Part shown: piece after piece, positions 1 through 12,025 of the stretch | Position numbering within the stretch: the stretch's first letter is position 1 | Layout: each line of letters begins with the position of its first letter | Assembly (NCBI RefSeq): GCF_040939455.1 | Contig: NC_134104.1 | Span: forward strand, 141,830,501 to 141,894,500 | Direction: 5' to 3' | Source of the DNA: Microcebus murinus | Lineage: Eukaryota > Chordata > Mammalia > Primates > Cheirogaleidae | Length of the DNA: 64,000 nucleotides | Position numbers and translations under genes: made by a program | The notes under the pieces: generated by a model | What the model was told of the DNA's origin: nothing | Databases searched by the model: none | Seen by the model: only the letters and a program-made list of their open reading frames with translations

Positions 1-435
1 ATATCCCTGTAATATTCTGAAATTAAAAACAAACAAACAAAAAAAGAAAATGGATCCTCTGAATTCTGTTCAACATTTCCTACTCAAAATTGTCTGGCTA
101 GTGTACCTAGGAAAACCCAAATCCTCTTTCTCTCGAGCTGCCCTGATTCAATGTGAGATTGTAAAAGGAGATCTTTATAAAACTTAGGAAAAGCAAGGCA
201 AAGCATAACTTTATTGCTGTCTAGGGACATGTTTTTACACACCACTCCAGAGGTTCCAGGAGTTAGGGAGGTTATGAGTTACCTCTCATTCTCTTCCTCC
301 TGGCAAAAAGTCAACTGAAAACTGACTGAAATGGTTCCAATTTCTGCAACATGGATATTTCTTTTATGCCACTCTTCTTATCACCTGAGCTTTGGAAGGA
401 AGCAGGGAAATGAGAGGTGAGGAAAGGAAATAAAA
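1..435. other. Unassigned non-coding sequence
   Basis: No repeat, gene or RNA recognised. A-rich start (AAAC/AAAG runs near 25-50), otherwise mixed composition with no long open frame. Confidence 0.5.
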
Positions 436-439
436 GGGT

Positions 440-612
440 GTAGGCTAAAAATCAAAAGACCTATGTTCTGACCCTGGTCAAGTGGTGCTGCACACAATTA
501 GCTGTATGGTATTCGGCATGTCATTTTATCCTCTCTGAGCCTGTTTCCTTGTCTGTCAAATGGGTTGGACTAGACCATTTTTCAAGTCCCTCCGGCTTTT
601 ACATTCTGACTC
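440..612 (+). repeat. MIR-type SINE (CORE-SINE) with CR1-like tail
   Basis: The order of motifs follows the ancient tRNA-derived MIR family in sense: a decayed 'tgtgtggcattgggcatgtca' middle near 500-520, then the 'cctgtttccttgtctgtcaaatggg' type segment at about 540-562. It ends in a 'ttggactagacca' and 'cattctgac' tail (565-610) that resembles an L3/CR1-type 3' end rather than the usual MIR tail. The short frames here are chance readings of the SINE. Confidence 0.7.
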
Positions 613-865
613 TAAGAAGGGAAGTAAAGGAGGTGGAAGAGAAAGACGGCGTGGGTGGAGCTTCACCGAAGAACAGAGGGAACAATTTCTTTGTTACCTC
701 TTTCTTTCAGAGAATCTATTGTACTTTACAGAAGGATGTATCACTTAGAATAACCTTTTGGGGAGCAGAGTGACATTATCTTGTAAAGCTGAAAATTCAT
801 ACACTCTAAGGTTCAGCAAATCTAGGGTTAGGTGCAACCCTGACCCTAACCCCTTCTAGGTTAAT

Positions 866-1000
866 ACCATGAGAAAACATTCACATGCACACCAGAAAAC
901 ATGTCCAAGAGTGTTTAAAGCAGTATTGGCTTGGAAGGAAAAACGTGTAAACCATCCAAATGTCCATCAGAAAGAATAGTGGAATAAAATTCCCCCCCCC
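866..1000 (+). repeat. Old L1 3'-UTR fragment
   Basis: Sense-strand L1M 3' wording is visible: 'cacaccagaaaacatgt', 'aagcagtattgg' and 'caaatgtccatca' occur in the expected order. It is heavily diverged and ends near an A/C-rich stretch at 990-1000. The subfamily is not determined. Confidence 0.55.
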
Positions 1001-1319
1001 AAAACCAATAATAATGCATTCTGCTTGCTCTCGTAGTATAATTGGCTGAATTTGTTCATGTGACAAACATATACTGAGTGTATTCTTTTTGCCTGTCACT
1101 ATCTCAGCTTTGGGTGCTAAATATACCTCTATGGCTAATGCACATTTTCTGCCCTTGAAGAATCCAACATCCTTTTGTTTTTTTTCTCACAATACTGACA
1201 TACTAGTTCAATAAGTCAATTTTCCCATTTAATTGTGGAAATAGTACACTCATATATCAATAGATTATCTCATCTTAATGACTCCTTTGCTAAAATTATA
1301 AAATGCATTGTTGTTTTTC

Positions 1320-1958
1320 CTTTAACAGGCTTTTTAAAAGAATTCATTCTTTTCTTTCCATCTATTCTCTGTCTCAACAGATTTACCTGATTTTGGACAT
1401 GTCATATAAATGGAGTCATATGAATAAATGACATTTGGTGAATAGCTTTCTTCACTTAACAAAATCTTTCCAAGGTTTATCCAAGTTGTACCATATATCA
1501 GAACTTCATTTTTTTAAATGACTGAATAATATTTCATTCTATGGATGTATTAATACATTTTATATTTCATCAGTTGATGAACATTATCGTTGTTTCTATT
1601 CTTTGACTATTATGAATAGTGCTGCTATGAACATCTGTGCACTAATTTTGTGTGGATCTATAATTTCAATTGTCTTGGGTTTGTACTTAGGAGTAGAAGA
1701 GCTAGATTATATGGTAACTCTACTTTTAACTTTTTGAGGAAGTCAAATTGTTTTCTAAAGTGGCTGCACCATTTACAACCCTACCAGCAATATATAAGGA
1801 TTCTGATTTCTTCACATTCTCTCCATCTCTTCTTATTATCTGCCTTTATTTTACCCAGTCTAGTGGGTGTGAATTATATCTTATTATGGTTTTGATTTGC
1901 ATTTCTTTACTGACTAATGATGTTGAACATCTTTTCATATGCTTATTGAACATTTAAT
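1320..1958 (-). repeat. Ancient L1 (L1M) 3' part, antisense
   Basis: The plus strand reads as the reverse complement of an L1 3' end. Landmarks in order: 'cacttaacaaaatc', 'aatatttcattctatggatg', 'gctgctatgaacat', 'aagtggctgcaccattt' and 'gttttgatttgcatttc'. It stops where a second antisense L1 begins with a degenerate poly-T at 1959. The many substitutions make this an old copy with no open ORF2. Confidence 0.85.
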
Positions 1959-2464
1959 TTAATTTTATTTATTTTTAATTTTTATTATAACTTGACAAAT
2001 TATAATTGTGTATATTTATGAAATACAAAGTGATGTTATGATTTATGAATACAATGTGGAATAATTAAGTCAAGGTAATTAATATATCTATCACCTTAAA
2101 TACTTAATCTTATTTTTTGGTGAGAACATTTGATATTTACTCTCTTAATGATTTAAAAACCTACAATATACTATTAACTACATGCACCATGCTGTGCAAT
2201 AAATCTAAAAAAAATCCCATTCCTCCTAACTTAGGCTTTATATAGTTTGAATATCATATCCTCATTTCCTCAACCCCCAGCCTTTAGCAACCAGTTTCTA
2301 CTCTCAGCTTCTATGAATTCAATTGTTTTAGATTCCACATATAAGTGAGAACCTGAGGTGATTATCTTTCTGTGCCTGGCTTATTTCACTTAGCATAATG
2401 TTATCCAGTACCTGTGTTGTTGAAAATAACAGAATTTATTTTTTAAGACTTAATAGTATTTCAT

Positions 2465-2466
<2 letters not shown>

Positions 2467-2524
<58 letters not shown>
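2467..2524. repeat. Compound (TG)n(TA)n microsatellite
   Basis: About 13 TG units pass directly into about 16 TA units. It sits exactly where the host L1 has 'cattgtgtgtatat', so it probably grew from that L1 segment. The apparent Tyr-Ile frame across it is an artefact. Confidence 0.97.
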
Positions 2525-2526
<2 letters not shown>

Positions 2527-3784
2527 ACATTTTTAATCCATTTATCTGTTGGCGGACACTTGGCTATTGTGAATAGAGCTGTGATGAACATGGGAGTACA
2601 GACATCTCTTTAACATACTGATTTCACAACTTTTGGGTAAAATACCCAGAAGTGGGATTGCAGGAATGTATGGCAATTCTATTTTAGTTTTCTGAGGAAC
2701 CATACAGTTTTCCATAATGGCTGTACTAATTTGTATTCCCACCAACAGCATATAAAAGTTCCTTTTTCTTCACATCTTAAACAATACTTGTTATCTTTCA
2801 TCTTTTGATAATAGCCCTTGTGAGAGGCATGAGGTAATATCTCACTGTGGTTTTAACTTGAATTTCTCTAATGCTTAGTAATGTTGAGATTTTTTTTTTT
2901 TTTTTGGTATGTCTGTGGGCCATTTGCATGTATTATTTAGAGGAATGTCTACTCAAGTTCCTTGATCATTTTTTAATTGGATTATTTGTTTTCCTTCTAT
3001 AGAGTTGTTTGTTTCTTATGTATTTTGGATAGTAATCCCTTATGAGATATATGGCTTAAAAATATTTTCTCCCAATCTTTAGATTGTCTTTTCATTTTGT
3101 TAGTGGTTTTCTTTGTCATGAAGTTTTTTGTTTTGATGTAATCCAGTTTGTCTAATTTTGCTTTTGTTGCCTACACTTTTAGGGTCAAATCTAAAAAAAT
3201 CATTGCCCTGACCCATGTTGTGTTTTTCTCTTATGTTTTCTTCTAGTAGTTTTATAGTTTCCAGTCTTACATCTAAGTCTTCAATCTCTTTCAAGTTGAT
3301 TTTTGTATATGGTGTGAGATAAGGGTCCAATTCCTTTTTCTGCACGTGGATATTCTGTTTCCCAATATCATTGGAATTATTCAAGAAGCTGTCATTTTCC
3401 AATTGTATATTCTTGGCACCATTGTTGAAAAATAAATTGACCATACATGTGTGGGTTCTTTTCTTAGCTATCTATTTTGTTCCCTTGGCCTATATGTCTA
3501 TTTTTACGTTAGCACCACATTGTTTTAATTACTGTTGCTTTATAGTATAGTTTGAAAGTAAGTAGTGTGATGCCTCCAGCTTTGTTCTTTTTGCTCTTGA
3601 TTTCTTTGGCTATTTGGGGCTGTTTGTGATTCCACGTGAATTTTAGAAAATTTTTTTCTATTTCTATGAAAAATGATGTTTGAGTATTTATAGGGATTGC
3701 ATTGAATCTGTAGATTGCTTTGGGTACATGGACATTTTAACATTATTAGTTCTTCTAATCCATGAAAAAAAAAACTGTACTCCT

Positions 3785-4040
3785 ATTTGTGTCTTCTTTT
3801 CTTTTTTATGTATTTAAATAGATTTAGGGGCTACAAATAATTTTTTGTGACATAGATAAATTACATAGCGAAGAAGTCTAAGCTTTTAATATATCCCTAA
3901 CATACAGTGTACATCGTATCTAATAGGTAATTTTTCATCTTGCACCAACCTCCCACCCCTTTCCTGAGTCTCCAATGTCTATTAAGTAACTCTGTATGAA
4001 TATGCATACTTATTTACCATTTTATAGTTTTCAATGTATA
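3785..4040 (-). repeat. Short L1 3'-end insertion nested in the 1959-5385 L1
   Basis: Antisense 3'-UTR landmarks ('ggggctacaaataa', 'agtgtacatcgtat', 'aataggtaatttttcat', 'gagtctccaatgtctatta') interrupt the ORF2 reading of the outer L1, which resumes at about 4041. This is a 5'-truncated later insertion. I could not resolve its target-site duplication. Confidence 0.75.
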
Positions 4041-5387
4041 GTGCTTTCACCTCCTTGATTAAATTTATTCCTAAGTTTTTTTGTAACTACTATAAACGGG
4101 GATTATCTTGATTCCTTTTTTAGAACATTCATTGTTTTTATACAGAAATGCTACTGATTTTTGTATGTTGATTTTTTTTCATACGACTTTACTATATTTG
4201 TTTATTAGTTCTAAGATCTATTTAGGTCTCATTTTATTTCTTTCAACATCGTTTTGTAGTCATCATTATATAACTCTTGTATTATTGCTGAATTTATTCC
4301 TAAGAATTTTATTATTATTATGCTATAATAAATGGAATTGCTTTCTTAAGTTTATTTTCACATTGTTTATTGCTAGTGAACAATTAATATATTGATTTTC
4401 TATCTTTCAATATTGCTCATCTCTTTTATTGATTTTAATATATATATATATTATTTTGGGATTCCTTAGAATTACATATATATAAGATCATCTCTTCTAT
4501 AAATAGACATAGTTTTTCTTCTTCATTTCCAATCTGGATGGCTTTTATATTTTCTTCTTGCCTAATTGCTCTTGATAGAACTTTTAGAACAAAGTTAGAG
4601 ATGCCGAGAATTGACATCTGTGTCTTGTTCCTGATCTTATGGGAAACATATTCAACATTTCATTCTTAAGTATGAAACTAGCTGTTAAGTGTTTCATACA
4701 TGGCCTATATCAAGTTGAGGAAGTTCTCTTTCATTCCAAGTTTGTTGTGTATTCTTTATTATGAGAGTGTTGGATCTTGTAAATGCTTTGTCTGCATCAA
4801 CTGAGATGATTATGTGGTTTTTGTCCTTTATGTTATCAATATGCTATGTTACACTGATTGATTTTTATCATTCATTACACTCCCAAGATAAACTCCACTT
4901 GGTCATGTATACAATATTTTTTATGTGTTTCTGGAGTCTATTTGCTAGTGCAAACAGAATTATGTAGTTGAGAATTTTTACATCTATATTTATAAGGGAT
5001 ATTGGTCTGTAGTTTTCTTTTCTTGTGATATCTTTTTCTGATTTTATATGGGGTCGATAATGGGCTCATAGACCAAGTTGAGAAGTATTACCTCCTCTTC
5101 CAATTTTTGGAAGAATTTTTAAGGATTAATACTAATTCTTCTTTAAATATTTGGTAGAATTTATCAGTGAAGCCATGCAGGACTTGGCTTTTTTTTCCTT
5201 CTTGTTTTTTGGTGGGAAATTTTGTTAGTATTCAATCTTTTGTATGGATATATTTATGTTTTTACTTTTTTAGTTGGTTTTATAGTTTTTCTGAGAAATT
5301 ATTTTTATCTATATTCTTTCCTTAACAGAAATTTTTTGTGACAATATTTGTTTAGTATACTTAACCTTGTCTGTATACCTAATTAAC

Positions 5388-5460
5388 CTTCCTTTCTTCT
5401 TTTCTTCCTTCTTTCCTTCCTGTCTTTCTTCTTTCCTTCCTTCTTTCCTCCCCCCCCCCA
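5388..5460. repeat. CTTT/CTTC-rich pyrimidine tract ending in a C run
   Basis: Imperfect (CTTTCTTC)n on the plus strand, ending in a run of about ten C at 5451-5459. It lies at the 5' truncation edge of the long antisense L1. Confidence 0.9.
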
Positions 5461-5465
5461 TATAT

Positions 5466-5720
5466 CTTTATTGAGAGTTTATCATGTATCAGAATGTGTT
5501 TGACAATTGAGAGTATGGTGATAAAGCCAACAACATTTTTTGTCTAAAAAAATTTGCATTCTCTATGGATATACAGACAATATGCAAACAAATGAATACA
5601 CACACACATGCACACACAATAGTGTGTGAATTGTAATGACAAATAAAGTAAAGGAACAAAGAGTGAAGGATGTGATAGTGGGAAAGTACTTTATCATGAA
5701 AATTTAATTAATGGGTGATA
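5466..5720 (-). repeat. L2 LINE 3' end, antisense
   Basis: Reads 'tattgagagtttatcatgta', '..gtgataaagccaacaac', 'gacaatatgcaaacaaatga', the standard reverse-complement pattern of an L2 3' end followed by its upstream purine-rich part. A short CA-rich run (5597-5619) has grown inside it. Confidence 0.75.
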
Positions 5721-6919
5721 GGCACAAAAATGGGAAGATGGGTAAATTAGTAAACTATCAATATTAATACATGAGTACTGACAGTTTGTCGGCTTTAAGG
5801 CAGAAAATTACTTTTATTTATTTATTTATATTTTTACTATTTGGACCAACCTAATGAATTATTTAAAAGATTTTAAACAAAGTTACTTATAAACATTCTT
5901 ACTGAACATTAATTCAGCTAAATTTATTCACAAATTAAAAAAAGAAAAGAGGAAGAAGAGAAACTCCTCCTCCATTTCGTGCCCCTACTCTATGCTAAGA
6001 TGAGAGACATGAATCTGAGATTCTAGCATTTGTCTTCAGTTCTCAAATGCTTCACAAAATTTGGTCATTTTACCAAAATAAGTGCTTTTAATGTTTAAAT
6101 TTGCAGGGAAGTAGTGTTGTCGGGATTAATTCTGAAAATACAAAAATTCGTGCCATGTGTTCTTGCTTTAGAATGTAAGTAGTAACACTTCCATAGGCTT
6201 CTTGAGGGCAACGACTGTATCATCGATGCCACTTATAACTTCTCAGATTACATTAGAGAGTTGTGGACATTCTGACGGCCTCCCACTTTTATTCCAATTG
6301 CTATTTATACAATTTTAGTTCTCTAGGATTAAATTCAGGTTGTCACAATCCATCGCTCAGTAGAGACATCTTTCTGGGACAGAAGAAACTCATTTGAAAT
6401 CCATGAAGTAAACCAAAAAAATAATGAAGAAGAAAGTAGACTGAATGATGGATTATGCTAGTGGTACCCAGCAGGACAATACTGGGAACAAAGGAATGGT
6501 TGAGATTGATTGAATGACAGCATGTGAACTGGTTTCATATATAACTGGTTTTATGCATAATCTAGGATGTATGATTTTGCTTCAGGCATGGAGGCACTTA
6601 CAGTGACATTATTTCTCAGTACAAATACAATATAGATTCCAAAGTAACTTTTCTGAAATGTTTTCTTTATATAATTTATACCAGAACTAATTTTGATAAG
6701 AAGAGGAAAAGGAATAGCAACTGAATATTTTCTGCCATATTAAATACTTTTTATGAGGTTTATAAAAATTATTGACATATTGCCAAAGGCAAGTGAATGA
6801 ATATAGCAGATCCCTGGTGAACAGGGCTGCAACCTGAAAATTAAGTCTCTATAAAAAGCTAAAGGATGTATTTTTCTAAATTCTATGTTTCAACTGCTGC
6901 ATAATTCTCTCTGTAGACT

Positions 6920-6920
<1 letters not shown>
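5721..6920. other. Unassigned AT-rich sequence
   Basis: Nothing recognised beyond small A-rich and TTTA runs (5812-5830, 5935-5960). There are no convincing open frames or RNA structures. Confidence 0.5.

Positions 6921-6922
<2 letters not shown>

Positions 6923-6971
<49 letters not shown>
6923..6971. repeat. (CA)n microsatellite
   Basis: About 24 uninterrupted CA dinucleotides. The length and purity suggest it is polymorphic. Confidence 0.98.
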
Positions 6972-6975
<4 letters not shown>

Positions 6976-7084
6976 ACTTAAGCATAGCCCAATCACAGTC
7001 ATTACATCCTATGTTCAGATTTGGGATCAGTCTGTGGTATACCTGCCCCTCTCAACACTAGTCTTAGGCATGTTTCCAAAGCCT

Positions 7085-7375
7085 GGAATTGTAGAATTTC
7101 AACATTAGAATAGACCTAGGACAAACCACCTCAACATGAATATCTTTTGCAAGATGGCATCTAGCTTGTGCTTGAATACTTTTGGTAATGAGGAACTTAT
7201 TAATTATCCAAAACATTCATTTCACTTTTGTAGTGCTCTAAACAATGAATAAAAACATATCTCAATGTAATCCCCAACCATTGGCTTATTTCTGTATTTC
7301 TTGAGATACATGTCTTTCAGATATTCAAGATAGCCATCATTTTCCTTTAGGGTCTCATTTTTGTCAAAACATCAC
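7085..7375 (-). repeat. L3/CR1-class LINE 3' region, antisense
   Basis: The order of motifs matches the mammalian CR1-like repeat read in reverse: 'attgtagaatttcaacatta', a 'gatggcatctagcttgtgcttgaatact' middle, 'tgaggaactt', 'gtaatccccaaccattgg' and 'cagatattcaagatagccatcat'. It is old and strongly diverged, with no coding capacity. Confidence 0.65.
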
Positions 7376-9060
7376 TATTTTATTCAAGAAGCTCTTGCCT
7401 TTATAATTGAAACTGAATTACATTTATTTCCTTATAAACTGTGCAAGAGCCCTGTCACACAATTATAATGCTAAAATCATCTGAAAGAAAAGACGGATGT
7501 TCAGATGAGCTAGATGTTCATCCCTTGTTAATAGGTTGCAGTGCCTTTTTTGAAGTGACAGAATATGATCTCCTCATTTCAACTGCATGGTGTGGAGGAA
7601 TTGACTGTGTTTACAGATTTGCAAACGGCTGAGAATTCTGGCTTCTGGAGTTTCACTCATCATAGAAAATAGAAAGTTTAACTTTCACATTGGCCTTATT
7701 CCAGATGTGGGGTTTTTCCTCCAAGCCTACTGCAACTTTTCACAGAAAAGTGATGGACCTCAGAGATAGGCAAACCAACACTCGTCATCTAGGCATGTTA
7801 GGAGAAACAGTTGGCCCTATAAACTCTATTCTTCATTAACCACCATTTTAAATCATGTTTCAACCCATTTAACCTTCTAACATGTGCGTACATTGTAGTC
7901 ACAGAATTACAAGAGCTAAAGCAACATAACAATTATGTGTTGTGTCATGGCAAAGCAACTCAAGATCTCAAGGACTCTATTAAAAATTTAAAGGAGTTAA
8001 TCCTTAGGGAAGTGCTCCTATTAATTAAGCAAAAGTGAAAGAAAATAGTTTTTACATTTATTCTCTGCGAGGAAGGTGAGCCATAGCCTGAATACAAAGG
8101 AGTTGTGTGATCACAGGTAAATGTATCACCTTTTCAAGCACTTAAAGAGTGAAAATTTCAGGTTATTTATCTGCACAGTAATCCGTGCCAACTTTTGTTC
8201 ATCCTTTGCAAGAGAGGAGAGGCTTTCACTCAGAGAAGTTTTCCAAAAGTCCTTAGGAATTTAACCCCTACAAACCCAGGCTATAGCACAGGAGACAAGA
8301 GGCCAAGCCTCAGTTGATATTAAGTTCAATAATGGTGCATCATGAAATGGACTGGAGAGCAGAAAATTGTCTGGTGGAGTAGATTGGTGGCCATAGCAAA
8401 ATTAGAGACTTTAGGCTTTCTGCTCCCCACCACACTAATACCATCTAAATAGTTTACGTGCAATTTGTGCATTTACAAATTAATTGAGAATATATCCAAT
8501 AGAGAAATCTGGTGTGCATGGTTTTCCAAACATACTTGAAAAGAGAACCCTTTGTCAAGGTGTATAATAAGGAGACCATATCTTGTGTGAATCCTAGAGA
8601 GGAACAAAGCAGAGACTTTGGATGGAGTTTAGGGGCTATCTGTGCCAGAAGGAACAAAAATGGTTGAGCCACATGGCGGCCAGATTATCCTCTCTCTAGT
8701 GGTTTTCATGAATAAAACTGTTGTTGTGGATGGCCAGTAAAAAGTTGTCAAGTTCAGATTTAAAAAAGCAATTTTGGAACTTATGTTAGGTATGCTTTTT
8801 GCTCGCTAAAATTTCTGTATCTGTATTTGCTGGTCAAGCAGGGATTAACTAACTTGGTAATACTGGGGCATTTTAGAGGTGCCTAGAAATTGTAGAAATA
8901 TTTCAAGAAAGAAAACCTCCAAAAAATGATCTAGTTTTCTGTTCACCATTGGTCTCTTGAGAGAGGAAATGTGTGTTGTATCAGTTTTAAAATAAAACAA
9001 TGAAGGAATACATAAAATTTGAAAGTGAAAGGGAAGAATTAATGAGGGAGAAAAGTTGAT
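7376..9060. other. Unassigned sequence, possibly single-copy
   Basis: About 1.7 kb without a repeat I recognise. Short frames at 7441-7632 (plus) and 8454-8672 (minus) have no family resemblance and are within chance length. Confidence 0.45.
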
Positions 9061-9063
9061 GGA

Positions 9064-9480
9064 AGGTGTGTTAGTTCAGGTTCCTTAGAAATAGTATCAG
9101 ACAATGATTCTTATACAATTAACTTATTGAAGTGAGGATTTCAGATGAAACTTGTAAGGAAACGAGGGAAGCAAGATACTGTGAGGAAGAAACTAGGCAA
9201 AGACGTGAGTGTAACGGAAATGTAGTCCCGACCTGATCTATGGGGAGGTCTGAGATGTAAATGCCAGCACAGAGTTGGTCCACCTTGAGGCGAAGACTCT
9301 GGCCTCTTACTCCTGCATCAGCCAGTCACTGAGTGCAGGCTGCCCCACAAGGAAGGCAGAGCTTCCAGATATTTCTCAGTGAGGCAGCTCCTATTGATAA
9401 TAGGATAATTGCCTATTGATAATAGAAAAATTGCCCTTGAAGAAGAAGGGTGTGGTTGTAGCTGTTAGTAGCTAACAATA
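9064..9480 (+). mobile_element. LTR-like fragment (endogenous retrovirus, ERVL class suspected)
   Basis: Starts 'ttagttcaggttccttagaa', the same start seen in reverse complement at the end of 49085-49550. The centre ('gagttggtccaccttgaggc', 'cagccagtcactgagtgcagg', 'gaggcagctcc') parallels 12200-12420. It resembles an LTR16/LTR33-type ERVL solo LTR, but the exact family is uncertain. No internal viral genes are present. Confidence 0.5.
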
Positions 9481-9770
9481 TTTGGTGGGGCGGTGTGCTG
9501 GTCTGCTAAAGGGGATCTGGGTGAAACATAGTAGCAGGAAAGTCAGGAAAGGTAACACATTTGTTAGTTCAGATAGAAGAGGAAATGGTCAAAATCAAAG
9601 TGGGGAAAATAAAAGGAAATATACAGGGGTCAAAAAAAAAAAAGAGGGAAATAGGTCTTGGCAAAGAAAAGTGTTGATAAAAAGAGCAGAGAAAGAAAGA
9701 GGTGAGTAGTAGAATAGGCAAAAACGAGAGACAAAAAAAAGGCAGAAAAGCTTTGAAAGCAAGTTCAATA
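9481..9770. other. Unassigned purine-rich sequence
   Basis: GA-rich on the plus strand with A runs (9632-9642, 9734-9741). No assignment. Confidence 0.5.
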
Positions 9771-9774
9771 CCTG

Positions 9775-10170
9775 CACTGTCACAAACAGAGAAGGTGAAA
9801 TGGCAGTTTGGAAAATAACAATATTATATTGTATACTTGAAACTTGATAAGAGAGTAGATCTTTAATATTCTCATACCCCGCCCCCCCCAGTACACACAC
9901 ACAGGTAACTATGTGAGGTTGTTGTTAACTAACTTTATGGTGGTAATCATTTAATATTATAGTAGATATTTAGAGATATTATTATAGTAGATATTTAGTA
10001 TTCTCATACCCCCCCCAGTACACACACACAGGTAACTATGTGAGGATGTTGTTAATTAACTTTATGGTGGTAATCATTTCACAATCTATATGTAATCAAA
10101 TCATCCTATTGTACATCTTACATTTGTGTAATTTTGTCAATTATACATCAGTAAAACTGAAAAAATTAAT
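9775..10170 (+). repeat. L1 (L1MA/L1MB-like) 3' end with an internal tandem duplication
   Basis: Sense L1 3' wording: 'aacttgataagagagtagatc', 'ggtaactatgtgagg', 'gtggtaatcatttcacaat', 'ttgtcaattatacatcagtaaa', then an A-rich end. The segment beginning 'agtagat' at 9854 is repeated from 9986, giving two copies of a unit of about 130 bp, each with a C run and a CACA run. Confidence 0.85.
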
Positions 10171-10214
10171 AAAATAAGAGAAATGTGTGTACAATCCTGG
10201 ACAAGAATTCTCGG

Positions 10215-10395
10215 TTGAACTAACATTTATTAAGAGACAATTATCTGCCAACTACTTCTACAGCCACTATCCAATTTTAGGGAAGAGACAATTGAGGCTT
10301 GGAGAAGTTATGTAAAGTTCTCAAGAAAGTGGGAGTGTAAGAAACTGATACAGAGTGCTTGGACTCTCAGCCCTGGACTCTGTGCACCTTGCCCA
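10215..10395 (-). repeat. MIR SINE, antisense
   Basis: Reverse-complement MIR order: 'aacatttattaagagac', 'agacaattgaggcttggaga', 'agttatgtaaagttc', 'tggactctcagccctggactctgtgc'. Confidence 0.8.
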
Positions 10396-11465
10396 TCACG
10401 TGATTTAATGAGAGCATGTGAGCAGAGACAGGGCTACCTGTGTGGATTAAAGGGAGAGGACTGTGCAGGTTGGGAGTGACCTCTGTCTATAGGGAGAAGG
10501 AGCCAATGTGCAAATTGGTAGACATCATCATGGAGCTGCAAGACAGGGCGTAGGGGAAGGGTTGCGCAATGTTACTGAGGTCTTTGTGGAAGGTTGACAC
10601 TCTCTTCCTCTGCTTTAAAATCAGACCAAAGAAAAGACATTCGAGGGGGGTCATCAGATAATTTCTCTGCTCCAGTCATCTGTCAGATGGCATTAGTTAG
10701 GAGGAAGATGGAGGCCCATGAAACTGAATTATTCAGAAGGTCTTAATGATTCTTATACAGCACAGAAACCCAAATACTGATTCCAGTGAAAAGATCTTGT
10801 GGCGGTACAGGATTAAATGAAGTGGTGGCGCCACAAAGGAATGTGTCTCAGTGTGAACACCCCCGGGAAGTATTGTGGGGTACAAGAGTGGTCTGTATAG
10901 TGGGACACTTTAAGCACCCAAAGACCAACTATTAACCTACAGAAAGAAAGTGATAGAAATTCTGTTTAAAATCCCTTGCCACCTAGAACACATGAGAAAG
11001 AACTTAAGCTTTTATAATAAATATTTAATCTACAGATTGAGAGAAGTGCCCTCATCCAGGCTATATGACAGGTACCCAGGGCCTCCTGGGGGGACATGAG
11101 TCCTGTTTTACATTCATTTTCCCTTGGCATTATGCAATGCTAAGCGGATTCATAGTGATTGTTTATTTTTCACCAAACTAACACTCAAAAACCAGGCAAA
11201 TCATTTTACAAGATTTCTGCAAAGAAAAGTGTGGATTGAAGAGGATTCTAATTATGTGAACATAATACATAATAGTAAAATGGTGAGGTGACATGGATTT
11301 TACTCTTACTTCACCAATGTTATGATTTCCTTAAAGCAACTACTCACATTTTAAAAGTGACCTAAAATAATTAGAATTTTATATGTTGGGTATATAGATT
11401 ATTATAGGGGTGAACAATCAGAACAGTTGGAAAATTACTGGTAAAAAAACTATTCCCATTGGTTT
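10396..11465. other. Unassigned sequence
   Basis: No repeat or gene identified. Composition is mixed, with a few CpGs near 10555-10565 and 10798-10865. Confidence 0.45.
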
Positions 11466-11467
11466 AT

Positions 11468-11636
11468 ATTTGCACCAGGCTCTGAGTTTTTCCTAGATAA
11501 GTGACCTAGGACAAGTTAAAAAGCTTCTGTGTGCCTCAGTTTTCTTATCTGTAAAATAAGAGCAGCAATCTCAGGGGTTAAAGTAGAATAAAGTTTTAAA
11601 AGCATGTAGCTTGGTTTCTGGCACAATTGGTGTGCA
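11468..11636 (+). repeat. MIR SINE
   Basis: Sense MIR: 'gtgacctaggacaagtt', 'tgtgcctcagttttcttatc', 'tgtaaaataagagcagc', then 'agcttggtttctggcacaa'. This is one of the better preserved MIRs here. Confidence 0.88.
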
Positions 11637-11659
11637 ATATATATATATATATATATATA
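11637..11659. repeat. (AT)n microsatellite
   Basis: About 11 AT units at the 3' end of the MIR. It should not be read as a TATA promoter. Confidence 0.95.
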
Positions 11660-12025
11660 GGCATATATATTAGCTCCCTTGGTTTTCTTCTGTAGCCAGT
11701 CCAATATTGAACTTCATCATGCCTTTGTTTCTCTAGTCCAGACTTAGATAGGCAATGTAAAATAAATTCCAGGAAGATATTCGGAGTTTTCTTTGTTTGT
11801 TTTTTCTCATTTCATTTGAAACCATACTGGAGGCTAACAGTCATTATAAAATGTATCCTTTATCCTGGAATAAAGAAAAGAATCAATAAGGTTGTGTCCT
11901 TGAAACAATGTATAATGTCTGGTAGAGCATCACCATATTTGCTACATTTTTCATTAACACTAATATGTGTATAACATTTGATTTGTGGAAAGACACTGAA
12001 AAATATGTGTCTCATCAGGTCTTGG
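11660..12025. other. Unassigned sequence
   Basis: Nothing recognised. Confidence 0.45.

Larger units (their letters stand above)
1959..5385 (-). repeat. Antisense L1 (L1MA/L1PB-like), 5'-truncated, inserted at the end of an older L1
   Basis: About 3.4 kb of L1 3' UTR and ORF2 lie on the minus strand. A degenerate poly-T (1959-1990) marks the 3' end. The plus strand then reads the 3' UTR (to about 2400) and ORF2 backward through the C-terminus and reverse transcriptase into 5385. Minus-strand fragments such as 3100-3444 translate to decayed ORF2 (a 'TKINLKEIEDLDVR..TIKLLEENI' type segment). Stops and frameshifts are frequent, so it cannot encode protein. It is interrupted by a microsatellite at 2467-2524 and a nested L1 end at about 3785-4040. 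No 5' UTR is present. Confidence 0.9.

Noticed and set aside
825..852. GGGTTAGG and CCTAACCC as interstitial telomere repeats
   Set aside because: Only about one unit on each side; forms a small imperfect inverted pair and is more easily chance.
11637..11659. TATA-like sequence as a promoter
   Set aside because: Simple (AT)n microsatellite at the end of a MIR with no other promoter signs.
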